From NCBI RefSeq assembly GCF_039523175.1, contig NZ_BAAAEU010000015.1, forward strand, positions 1 through 64,000: 64,000 nt of DNA. The letters run 5' to 3'. Below are positions 1 through 6,632 of the stretch, piece by piece. A model generated the notes under the pieces. That model had not been told where the DNA came from. It saw only the letters and a list, made by a program, of their open reading frames with translations, and did no database searches. Numbering within the stretch: position 1 is the first letter of the stretch; the number at the start of each line of letters is the position of its first letter. Source of the DNA: Dokdonella_A soli (GTDB lineage Bacteria; Pseudomonadota; Gammaproteobacteria; Xanthomonadales; Rhodanobacteraceae). A program made the translations under genes and the position numbers.

Positions 1-21
1 GCCGAGTTTGAAGCCCAGTGC

Positions 22-129
22 GCCTAACCAACGAGTGTCCACTTTTTCGTAGGAACTCTCCGACTGCGGGTCGGTTGCGTTAGCATGTTGCGCACCGCGG
101 CCGCCGCCGCTTAGCGCAGGCCGTTAGAC
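22..129 (+). other. probable attC site preceding cassette 1
   Basis: A 7-bp inverse core GCCTAAC (RYYYAAC) at 22-28 and a core GTTAGAC (GTTRRRY) at 123-129 are nearly complementary and lie about 100 bp apart, as in integron attC recombination sites. The internal L-box pairing is not obvious by eye, so this could be a long or chimeric site. Strand exchange would fall after G123, placing the HEPN gene in the following cassette. The orientation puts attI and intI to the left, outside the window. Confidence 0.6.
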
Positions 130-146
130 CTAGGCCAAGCATCCCT

Positions 147-737
147 ATGCCACGAAAGAAAAGCGTCAAACACTCGGCTGACGATTTCAAGACTGAGGTC
201 AATAAGATCACTAGTTTCCTCGCATCTGTATCCACCGGGCAAACAGACGAGCATGTGACTTGGCTTCACAACTACGCCATCATCCGGCTATACAAAGAGT
301 TCGAGGGACTAATGCTCGACGCGCTCGTCGGGGCCGTAAATAACGACACCTCAACGCTGGCGGCCACAACAGACGTGGAGTTTCCACAGCACCTAACGGA
401 CGAAGTGTGCGAGTTCCTGATAACCGGCACCGGGTACTTCGACTTCAAGGGACGCTCTGGTCTCATCAAGACTCTCAAGTCGTTTGTCCCAGATGCACAC
501 TATTTAGTTACTGCGGTAAAGAAGCCTGCATACAAAACCACCCTAGAGCAGCTTACAACTCTACGCAATTTTGCAGCCCATGAAAGCAGCTCTTCTAAGC
601 GCGCCGCTATAGAGGCAATTGGTGCAACGAGGCTCTCGTCAAGCGGATCTTGGCTAAAGCGGCAGGGGCGATTCACCACAATAGCGAATCAACTAAAGGC
701 TCTTGCCACCGACATTCATGCCAATGCCCCATACTAG
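147..737 (+). CDS. HEPN-domain protein in an integron cassette
   Basis: This 196-residue protein has no signal peptide. It is mostly helical, and near its C-terminal third it carries RNFAAH (R140 to H145), the Rx4-6H signature of HEPN nucleases and HEPN toxins. This resembles the RiboL-PSP-HEPN/MAE_28990-like group. By family knowledge, HEPN proteins are metal-independent RNases acting in toxin-antitoxin, abortive infection or stress systems; RNase activity here is inferred. The ATG is 18 bp after the preceding attC core, and the stop TAG directly abuts the next attC, which is the compact layout of a gene cassette. Base composition looks less GC-rich than the core genes. No separate antitoxin gene is visible in the cassette. 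Confidence 0.7.
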   Translation: MPRKKSVKHSADDFKTEVNKITSFLASVSTGQTDEHVTWLHNYAIIRLYKEFEGLMLDALVGAVNNDTSTLAATTDVEFPQHLTDEVCEFLITGTGYFDFKGRSGLIKTLKSFVPDAHYLVTAVKKPAYKTTLEQLTTLRNFAAHESSSSKRAAIEAIGATRLSSSGSWLKRQGRFTTIANQLKALATDIHANAPY

Positions 738-797
738 GTCCAACAATTCATTCAAGCCGACGCCGCTTCGCGGCGTGGCTTAGTTCAGACGTTAGGC
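738..797 (+). other. attC site (59-base-element type)
   Basis: This is a compact 60-bp site. The inverse core GTCCAAC is at 738-744 and the core GTTAGGC is at 791-797. Between them is the classic imperfect hairpin, with CAAGCC paired to GGCTTAG and a GCCGC-ttc-GCGGC tip. It begins at the base after the stop codon of cassette 1 and ends 5 bp before the start of the next gene. Strand exchange would occur between G791 and T792. This is the clearest proof of the integron array. Confidence 0.93.
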
Positions 798-802
798 AGC
801 GC

Positions 803-1363
803 ATGACTGCTTCTCTTCCTGCAACTCTCTTACAGCTATGGAGCCTTACGGGTCGCAGCCCCTCCCACTCGGCTGCGGATTGGAATCACTTCTTCGATCC
901 AATTGGGCTCATCCTGCTGGCCCCGGCAGCAAAGAACAACTATTGGTGCACGCCTCTTAACTCTTTTACATTTGCCGCAACTGGCGGTGATGGGGTCCAC
1001 TACGGCCTTGTGAACACAGGTAGCGGGTTCACAGATTTCTCGCCTGTTGTAATGACGGTCCCTATGTGCGACACACCAAACCTCATCGTAGGCGCGAACT
1101 TGAAAGAGTTCCTGTCCCTTGGTTGTCGGTTCGGCTACTTTGCACTTGAGCAACTTATCTACAATCGCGAGCGCACCATTAGGGAGCTTGCCACTGGTCA
1201 GTTTGATCCGGAGCAAGAAGAGAAGGAGCGCCGGCTGCTCAAGAGCATAACGGAGGCTTTCAATCTCAAGCCGTGGGCAAATCCAGCCGCACGCCTTGAG
1301 GAGCTTGCAGTTGCTTTTACTGCAACCCTGCAACTGCCAGAAGCTTCCGAAAGTGCTGCCTAA
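803..1363 (+). CDS. cassette 2 hypothetical protein
   Basis: This predicted soluble 186-residue protein starts at the ATG 5 bp after the attC core. The reading frame is open further upstream, to 650, but that would run through the attC and cassette 1, so it is rejected. The protein has no signal peptide or membrane segment. The pattern DPIGLILLAPAAKNNYWCTP followed by a beta-rich stretch and GANLKEFLSLGCRFGY vaguely recalls SUKH/SMI1-KNR4 immunity-like folds, but I do not recognise the family. The stop TAA overlaps the inverse core of the next, degenerate attC. Function is unknown; the cassette location suggests an accessory, horizontally acquired role. Confidence 0.75.
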   Translation: MTASLPATLLQLWSLTGRSPSHSAADWNHFFDPIGLILLAPAAKNNYWCTPLNSFTFAATGGDGVHYGLVNTGSGFTDFSPVVMTVPMCDTPNLIVGANLKEFLSLGCRFGYFALEQLIYNRERTIRELATGQFDPEQEEKERRLLKSITEAFNLKPWANPAARLEELAVAFTATLQLPEASESAA

Positions 1364-1420
1364 CTATTCGCTCAAGCGGACCGCTGCGGATGGGCTGCGG
1401 TAGGGCGAATGTCGGTACAG
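1358..1420 (+). other. degenerate or truncated attC, end of array
   Basis: An intact inverse core GCCTAAC (1358-1364) is followed by TATTCGCTCAAGCGGACCGC, typical of the left arm of an attC. The right arm is eroded: a partly complementary AGGGCGAAT occurs near 1402-1410, but no GTTRRRY core follows. No cassette is recognisable after this point, so the array appears to end here, or its distal part has been deleted. Confidence 0.55.
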
Positions 1421-1448
1421 CAAGTTTTCGAAGCCTCATAGCGCGAAA

Positions 1449-2438
1449 CTATCCCCCGAACGCTCTTGTAGCTCGATCAATCCGATCCTGGTGCGTATAT
1501 TCCGCAGGGTTCAGCGGCGTTTGTAGCACATGCTCTAGCAGTTTCTTCTTAAGGGCCGTTGGAATAAGGCCCGCGTCTGCTGGCCGTTTCTGGTGAAACG
1601 TCCACCCACCGACGAGGCGCGCCGCTCCTTCGAGCTGATTCGCATCCAGATTGGTCGACTGCACCGTTGCGACAATGTCTCCTGTCGAATAGTCCAGCAG
1701 CAGCTTCTCAGCGACTTCCTCGTATGCCGGGAATCCAGACCACGGACCTGCTCCTGACCCATACCACTCGAGCAGCTGCAATATGCGCGTGTGCTCGTCG
1801 CCGACTTCTTTCTCGAAAGCCTCTCGAATCGCAGCCAGATCTGGTCCCATCGGTAACGTCATCGTCACCCAGTAGGGACGGATTGCTTTTGGGATCGCGT
1901 CCACCCAACGCTTTTCGGCAGCAGTCCGTCGAGCGGCCTGTTCTCGCTCCTTATCTTCCGACCAGGATTGAGACGCCGGTACATTTGCATCAGCAAGCAG
2001 CTTGTTGAGTACGCTTGCAGACCCGGTGGCGCCAATCGAGGCGACCTGAGCATCGTCGCGATACACCTCAAGCTGGTGACACGCATAACACAGGAGAAAA
2101 TCGTAAACGTGCCCGTCTGAAACGATCCTCAAGGCGTGTCGTGGATCAAAGCACGTTGCGATTCGGCCATCCCAGGCAGCGGTCGCCGATTTGAACGCGC
2201 CGCGTGCGGTCGCCGTGTGTGATTCATCGAGTTCCGTTTTCCCAAGTACCTTGTAACCGTGGAACGTGACTTCGACTTTGCTCGGTCGCTCCCATGGCTC
2301 GAGGGAATAGAGAACGATTTGCTTGGCGGATTCGAGTGCCCGACTCGCATCTGCCGGAAGGGCGTTGTCTCTCGCCTCCGCCACGGCGACGGGCACAAGC
2401 AAAGCCAAGAACATCAAAACTGTGCGAATAGTGATCAT
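1449..2438 (-). CDS. secreted hypothetical protein with CYAC motif
   Basis: This 329-residue protein has an N-terminal signal peptide (TIRTVLMFLALLVPVAVAEA) and no later membrane segment, so it is probably periplasmic. A central segment, CFDPRHALRI then LLCYACHQLEVY, resembles a motif seen in many uncharacterised bacterial secreted proteins; its CxxC could bind metal or form a disulfide. The start is the ATG at 2438; a TTG four codons upstream is less likely. The ribosome-binding site is weak. It points towards the cassette array and ends about 30 bp beyond the degenerate attC. No function can be assigned. Confidence 0.7.
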   Translation of the reverse strand: MITIRTVLMFLALLVPVAVAEARDNALPADASRALESAKQIVLYSLEPWERPSKVEVTFHGYKVLGKTELDESHTATARGAFKSATAAWDGRIATCFDPRHALRIVSDGHVYDFLLCYACHQLEVYRDDAQVASIGATGSASVLNKLLADANVPASQSWSEDKEREQAARRTAAEKRWVDAIPKAIRPYWVTMTLPMGPDLAAIREAFEKEVGDEHTRILQLLEWYGSGAGPWSGFPAYEEVAEKLLLDYSTGDIVATVQSTNLDANQLEGAARLVGGWTFHQKRPADAGLIPTALKKKLLEHVLQTPLNPAEYTHQDRIDRATRAFGG

Positions 2439-2450
2439 GATCTGCTGCAA

Positions 2451-2770
2451 GCAAGACTCATCGTTGTAATCTGACAGTAACCCGTCGCCACAGCCGCCGC
2501 CAGATCAAAGCATAGGAAGGCAAGCAGCGCGGACGGAAGGCCATAGTGGAGGTTCGGCCACGCACCACCATCGAGAATGACGGCGCTGCTCTCAGCTTCC
2601 GCAATTGGGTCGAATGCCCTCAAGAGGGTTCTAACGACCTAGGCCGCTTCTGGCGGATGCTCTGGGATGGCTATCGAGATATCGCCGAAGGAATTTCTCA
2701 GTCCAGCGATGGTCTTCGGCAGCTAACGTCGAGCTACGTGCGGTCGCGTGCGTCCGCCGGCGTTGCCTGG
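2451..2770. other. intergenic stretch with no convincing gene
   Basis: About 320 bp separates two leftward genes. Short frames exist, including a 62-codon TTG-start frame on the minus strand at 2435-2623, but none has a ribosome-binding site or recognisable motif. It presumably includes the promoter of the downstream secreted-protein gene. I see no repeat or RNA structure. Confidence 0.4.
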
Positions 2771-3823
2771 TCAATACCCCATGCAACTCTGATGGGCCTG
2801 ATGGTCGTAGGCGGCTCGCGACTCGAATTGGGCGGTGTAGCTGTCCTTAGGCGGCAAGGGTGTTCCTTTATAAAGCCACGCCCTACTCGATGCTGAAGTG
2901 GCCATTGGTAGGTGTTGGCTCCAGCACCAGTCGATGAGTTCGGGCGTGTTGAGAACTCCCAGCTGAATGCCCGAGCCAGGCAGCAACAGATCGGTTTCAC
3001 GTGCGAGGTTGCTAAAACAGCTCACGCTGCACGACTCGATCGCACTCGTCGGGATCGTCACGACGCTCATTCCGACTGCGTTGGAAGTGGGCTGCAGTTG
3101 TATGCCGGAGTCACTCATTCGAAGCGAAAGCGTCGAATTGAAATGGCTCAATGAAATTTGTCCATGATTGCTGCTCAACGTCACCTGCAGCGCGAGTTTT
3201 TCCGTCGATGGCCAAGCCGATTGGCCGCCAAACGAGCGCTCCAAGTCTTTATATTCCGCAGAGGGCACGGCTACCGGGTCCGGCGGTGGCTGCGACACAT
3301 GATCGAAAGCATCCGTCGAACTCCAATGGGCTCCGAGAACCCGCAGGGGGCGGTCCGAGCTCAGATCGATTGAGGCGATCTCGGTGCCCTTCGGCGGGCT
3401 TTGATTGCACTCCCATTTCAGGCACGAGTACATTGTGCCTCGGCCGGCCCCATTCGGGCTGAAAGACCACCCGCCGCACTTCCACTCGTAGTCCTTGCCG
3501 TCGCGTGCGTGCAGCACAGCCAAAAGATGGGCGCCACCTTTCAGCTTCGCGTACTCCGCGTTGAAGTCGTTCACATCCTTCGCGTCCGTCGCATCCTTGG
3601 CGTCGTTCGAAAGCGTAACGCATAAGTCAGTCGTTACACCCAGCACCTTTATTGATCCATCTGTCGAGAGGCGTGTAGGCTTCGTGTCGAGCACTATTGG
3701 CTTGTCGGAAAGCACGATGCGATGGTCATTAAAGCCAAGAAGAAGGCTAGGCAACCGATCGCAGCCGACCAGTACGATAGCGAGCAGAGCAAGCCCAAGC
3801 ACCAATCGCACGTTTCCGTTCAT
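2771..3823 (-). CDS. putative lipoprotein, hypothetical
   Basis: The 350-residue product begins with a lipoprotein signal, VLGLALLAIVLVGCDRLPS, with the lipobox LVGC at residues 16-19 or so. It is therefore expected to be lipid-anchored in the periplasm. The frame is open 60 codons further upstream, but the ATG at 3823 places the signal peptide at the N-terminus. The rest has paired cysteines (WKCGGWSF, SCLKWECNQS) and no family I recognise. The gene runs leftwards, in the same direction as the secreted gene below it, 320 bp apart, so an operon is doubtful. Confidence 0.7.
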   Translation of the reverse strand: MNGNVRLVLGLALLAIVLVGCDRLPSLLLGFNDHRIVLSDKPIVLDTKPTRLSTDGSIKVLGVTTDLCVTLSNDAKDATDAKDVNDFNAEYAKLKGGAHLLAVLHARDGKDYEWKCGGWSFSPNGAGRGTMYSCLKWECNQSPPKGTEIASIDLSSDRPLRVLGAHWSSTDAFDHVSQPPPDPVAVPSAEYKDLERSFGGQSAWPSTEKLALQVTLSSNHGQISLSHFNSTLSLRMSDSGIQLQPTSNAVGMSVVTIPTSAIESCSVSCFSNLARETDLLLPGSGIQLGVLNTPELIDWCWSQHLPMATSASSRAWLYKGTPLPPKDSYTAQFESRAAYDHQAHQSCMGY

Positions 3824-3998
3824 TGCGGTCGCGCTACATTCCGTTATTCGAAGCGCCCACATTACCGTAAAAGGCAAGGCGAATGGCAGCTTCTCGACGC
3901 ATGATATGACCACCAACCGACCGGGGTTGGCCGGGAGGCGGCGGTTGGGAAGCCCCATGTCGTTACGGACCGACTTGGTCAGCGTTAACAGAGCCGGT

Positions 3999-4142
3999 GG
4001 CAATCCCGGAGCGTCCTCTTCAGAGTTGCCCGTCAGTTTTCAGCAGCCAAACCCCGGTGTCTGCACGGTCTCCCTGGGCGCCGCGAGCACCTGTACCATT
4101 GCCGCCAATCCAGCGGGTAACTCCAACTACATGCGGCGATAG
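3999..4142 (+). pseudogene. remnant of an Ig-like repeat (bacterial surface protein)
   Basis: A 47-codon plus-strand stretch reads GVCTVSLGAASTCTIAAN, then AGNSNY and a stop. The pattern CTVS-x-G-x-(A/S)TCTIAANxAGNxNY is typical of the Ig-like repeats in large secreted proteins of this bacterial group. It has no start codon or signal peptide and nothing homologous upstream, so it is read as a fragment of a lost repeat gene. The assignment rests on the motif only. Confidence 0.5.
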
Positions 4143-4225
4143 CGGCGCCACCCGACTACGTCAAAGCGCAACGTTGGCGGGGTCTGGCACCGCGCCCTGT
4201 TAAAGGCGTAACCGGTCACCGCCCT

Positions 4226-4273
4226 GGCCAACTTATGCCTTCACACCGTGGCCAACTTATGCCTTCACGCACA
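4226..4273. repeat. 24-bp tandem pair, copy A
   Basis: The 19-mer ggccaacttatgccttcac occurs at 4226-4244 and again at 4250-4268 with a 24-bp period. The whole 48-bp block recurs at 13650-13697 with one substitution. Repeated 20-25 bp motifs of this kind are typical of the ends of IS21-family elements. No transposase gene is nearby, so this is probably a scar. Confidence 0.7.
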
Positions 4274-4391
4274 CTTGTGTGTGCAGGCAGTTTTCGGCGG
4301 GCGATTCAGTGCGCGCAACCCCTCTGCCCCAGGGTCTGCACGGAGAGCGCAGTGCTGATTGAGCACAACCTGTTGATTTCCGTCGAGAGCT

Positions 4392-4634
4392 TTACCAGTG
4401 ATCAGAAAAACTGTGGCCGCACCCCGGGTTACCACATGTGGAGGCGCTGCCCTCATATCCTTGGCAGTTACATCCGGATTTAGAGCATGCTTGGTATCCG
4501 CACCGAAGCGGCGGCGACGATTCGTCGGCAATAACTCCATCTATACCCGGCGCTTTGACGTTATCTCTCTCAAATGCTGCGTCGGCGTAGCTTTGCACAC
4601 TAGAAGTGCAGCGAGTAACGACCTGCGTGTTCAT
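4392..4634 (-). CDS. small Cys-rich protein (80 aa)
   Basis: The start at 4634 is fixed by a good ribosome-binding site (GAAGGAG, about 7 bp upstream). The first 45 residues are polar; the C-terminal 36 residues carry six cysteines and two histidines in the order C-x3-C-x4-C-x-C, then C-x4-C-x-H and a final HW. This looks like a small zinc-binding or disulfide-rich module ending in GCGHSFSDHW. There is no signal peptide. A GTTAGGC attC-type core lies about 30 bp upstream in the same orientation, so the gene may be a former integron cassette. Function is unknown; roles in metal binding or as a peptide precursor are both open. Confidence 0.6.
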   Translation of the reverse strand: MNTQVVTRCTSSVQSYADAAFERDNVKAPGIDGVIADESSPPLRCGYQACSKSGCNCQGYEGSASTCGNPGCGHSFSDHW

Positions 4635-4663
4635 CTGAAAATCTCCTTCATGTGATTGGGCTG

Positions 4664-4722
4664 GCCTAACATGCTCGACGCGAACACACGGTGACGCCGC
4701 CCCGTGCGAGCATTGACGGGGC
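4664..4722 (-). other. relic attC-like site
   Basis: On the minus strand an intact core GTTAGGC (4670-4664) is preceded by a hairpin whose arms are ATGCTCG (4671-4677 on plus) and CGAGCAT (4707-4713). The opposite core is degraded to about GACGGGG. The site sits just upstream of the small Cys-rich gene, as expected for a cassette boundary. One core is missing, so this is a tentative call. Confidence 0.4.
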
Positions 4723-4743
4723 CCGTGATTCGATAACTCGGAA

Positions 4744-5769
4744 TCACGGACCGTCGAAGCCATTGGCGAAGATCAAATCAATCCGCCCGATCCGGCTGCC
4801 GCCATTTTCCGTGAACCACAGGTTGCGATCGGGACCGACCGTGATGCCGACAGGTTGCGCGGCGGCGCTAATACCGTCGCTGAACTCGGTGACGATGCCG
4901 AGCGGGGTAATCCGACCGATCTTGTTGCCAGAGCCAGAGTTGGATTCTGCGAACCACAGGTTGCCATCGGGGCCGGCCGTGATGCCCCTGGGACTTGCGC
5001 CGGAGGCGATGCCGGCGCTGAACTCGGTGACGACGCCGAGCGGGGTAATCCGCCCGATCCGGTCGCCGAGGTATTCCGTGAACCACAGGTTGCCGTCGTT
5101 GCCAGCCGTGATGCCCTCAGGGTACGCGCCGGCGCTGATGCCGGCGCTGAACTCGGTGACATCGCCGCTTAGCGGGTTAATCCGCCCGATCCGTTGGCCG
5201 CTCTGTTCCGTGAACCACAGGTTGCCATCGGGGCCGACCGTGATGCCTATGGGACTTGAGCTGGCGCTGATGCCGACGCTGAACTCGGTGACGACGCCGC
5301 TCGGGGTAATCCGACCGATCCGGTTGCCGCTGAAGAAGTTATTTTCCGTGAACCACAGGTTGCCGTCGGGGCCGGCCGTGATGCCGTCAGGACCCGCGCC
5401 GAAGGTGATGCCGGCGCCGAACTCGGTGACGACGCCGCTCGGAGTAATCCGACCGATCCGGTCGACGCCATATTCCGTGAACCACAGGTTGCCATCAGGG
5501 CCGGCCGTGATGTCGTCAGGATATGCGCTGGCGCTGATGCCAGCGCTGAACTCGGTGACGACGCCGCTCGGGGTAATCCGACCGATCCGGTTGCCGTTAT
5601 ATTCGGTGAACCAAAGGTTCCCATCGGGGCCGGCCGTGATGCCGTCAGGGTACGCGCCCATGCTGAGGCTGAACTCGGTGACGACGTACGCCTGCGCGAC
5701 GCCGGACAGCAAACACAGCGACACCAGTACGAGAAACGGACTGAATCGAACCCAGCGCAGCAATTGCAT
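4744..5769 (-). CDS. secreted seven-bladed Vgb-like beta-propeller
   Basis: The 341-residue protein has a signal peptide (residues 1-27, cleaved after GVAQA) followed by seven 41-46 residue repeats of the type GITAGPDGNLWFTE...RIGRITPSGVVTEFS. This is the repeat of virginiamycin B lyase (Vgb)/NHL-type propellers, and seven copies would close a propeller. True Vgb is a cytoplasmic streptogramin lyase. This protein is exported, so antibiotic inactivation should not be assumed; a polysaccharide- or protein-binding role is equally possible. It ends in DLIFANGFDGP, sharing IFANGF with the FG-GAP protein at 15.5-18.2 kb. The start is set by GGAGAA 6 bp upstream of the ATG. Confidence 0.85.
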   Translation of the reverse strand: MQLLRWVRFSPFLVLVSLCLLSGVAQAYVVTEFSLSMGAYPDGITAGPDGNLWFTEYNGNRIGRITPSGVVTEFSAGISASAYPDDITAGPDGNLWFTEYGVDRIGRITPSGVVTEFGAGITFGAGPDGITAGPDGNLWFTENNFFSGNRIGRITPSGVVTEFSVGISASSSPIGITVGPDGNLWFTEQSGQRIGRINPLSGDVTEFSAGISAGAYPEGITAGNDGNLWFTEYLGDRIGRITPLGVVTEFSAGIASGASPRGITAGPDGNLWFAESNSGSGNKIGRITPLGIVTEFSDGISAAAQPVGITVGPDRNLWFTENGGSRIGRIDLIFANGFDGP

Positions 5770-6074
5770 GGCAGTTCTCCAATATATGTGGGGGGTTACC
5801 CACATGGCGCAAAACCGCGCCGCCGTGTGTCATGCACAGGACAGAAATCGGAAGAAGGAGAGGAGATTGGCGAAGCCGTCCTTGCGAGGAGGGCGAGTCA
5901 TCTACATCAGCATGGGCAGCGGGCGGTCCGAATCCGCTGCGATGTAGCGCTATGACGGGGTATCTTGCGGCTGCGGTTCGACACGAATCGGACAAATCGA
6001 TGACCTGCCCAGCCTCTGTCTTCGATAAGCTCAGCGCGCACGGGGCTTCATGGCGTTTCTCTAAAGTGACGGCA

Positions 6075-6632
6075 ATGACTGAAACCACCCCCATCACCCA
6101 GCTGTTGCGCCAGTTGGCGGCTGGTGACGTGTCCGCGAACGAACAACTGTTGCCACTGGTGTATGCCGAATTGCGCGCGCTGGCGGCGCAGCGCCTGCGA
6201 TCCGAGCGCGCGGGCTACACGCTGTCGCCCACCGCGTTGGTGCACGAGGTGTACCTGCGTTTTGCAGACGATGAATCATTCGCGCCAGCCGATCGTCGTC
6301 AGTTTTATGCCGTGGCCGCACGCCGCATGCGGCAGATACTGGTGGATCACGCACGCCATCGCGATGCGGAGCGGCGCGGCGGCGATTTGCAACGCGTCAC
6401 CTGGTCGGCGCTGGATGAACTGGGCAGCAGCGCTGGCATCGATTCGCTCGCGCTGGATCAGGCGTTGACGCAACTGGAAGCGATGGATGCACGCAAGGCG
6501 CATGTGGTGGAGCTGCGCTATTTCGCCGGATTGGAGATGGATGAGATCGCCGCACAGTTGCAGATTTCACGCGCCACCGCGCAGCGCGATTGGGAAGTCG
6601 CACGCAGCTTTTTGTACCGGGCGCTGACATGA
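6075..6632 (+). CDS. ECF RNA polymerase sigma factor (TIGR02999-type)
   Basis: The 185-residue product has sigma region 2 (about residues 25-95, with SPTALVHEVYLRF and RRMRQILVDHAR) and region 4 (about 125-185, with ELRYFAGLEMDEIAAQLQIS as the helix-turn-helix). This matches the ECF subgroup TIGR02999, which is usually encoded beside Ser/Thr kinases instead of anti-sigma factors. The ATG at 6075 matches the family N-terminus; the frame is open upstream but has no homology there. Its TGA overlaps the kinase ATG (ATGA), indicating translational coupling. By analogy with kinase-linked ECFs such as EcfP/PknT, phosphorylation may control its activity. Confidence 0.9.
   Translation: MTETTPITQLLRQLAAGDVSANEQLLPLVYAELRALAAQRLRSERAGYTLSPTALVHEVYLRFADDESFAPADRRQFYAVAARRMRQILVDHARHRDAERRGGDLQRVTWSALDELGSSAGIDSLALDQALTQLEAMDARKAHVVELRYFAGLEMDEIAAQLQISRATAQRDWEVARSFLYRALT

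Noticed and set aside
650..802. N-terminal extension of the cassette 2 protein
   Set aside because: It would run through the end of cassette 1 and the attC. The ATG at 803 right after the attC core is the natural start.
4744..5769. Streptogramin resistance gene vgb
   Set aside because: The propeller repeats match, but the protein is exported and many Vgb-like propellers have other functions, so a resistance call is not supported.
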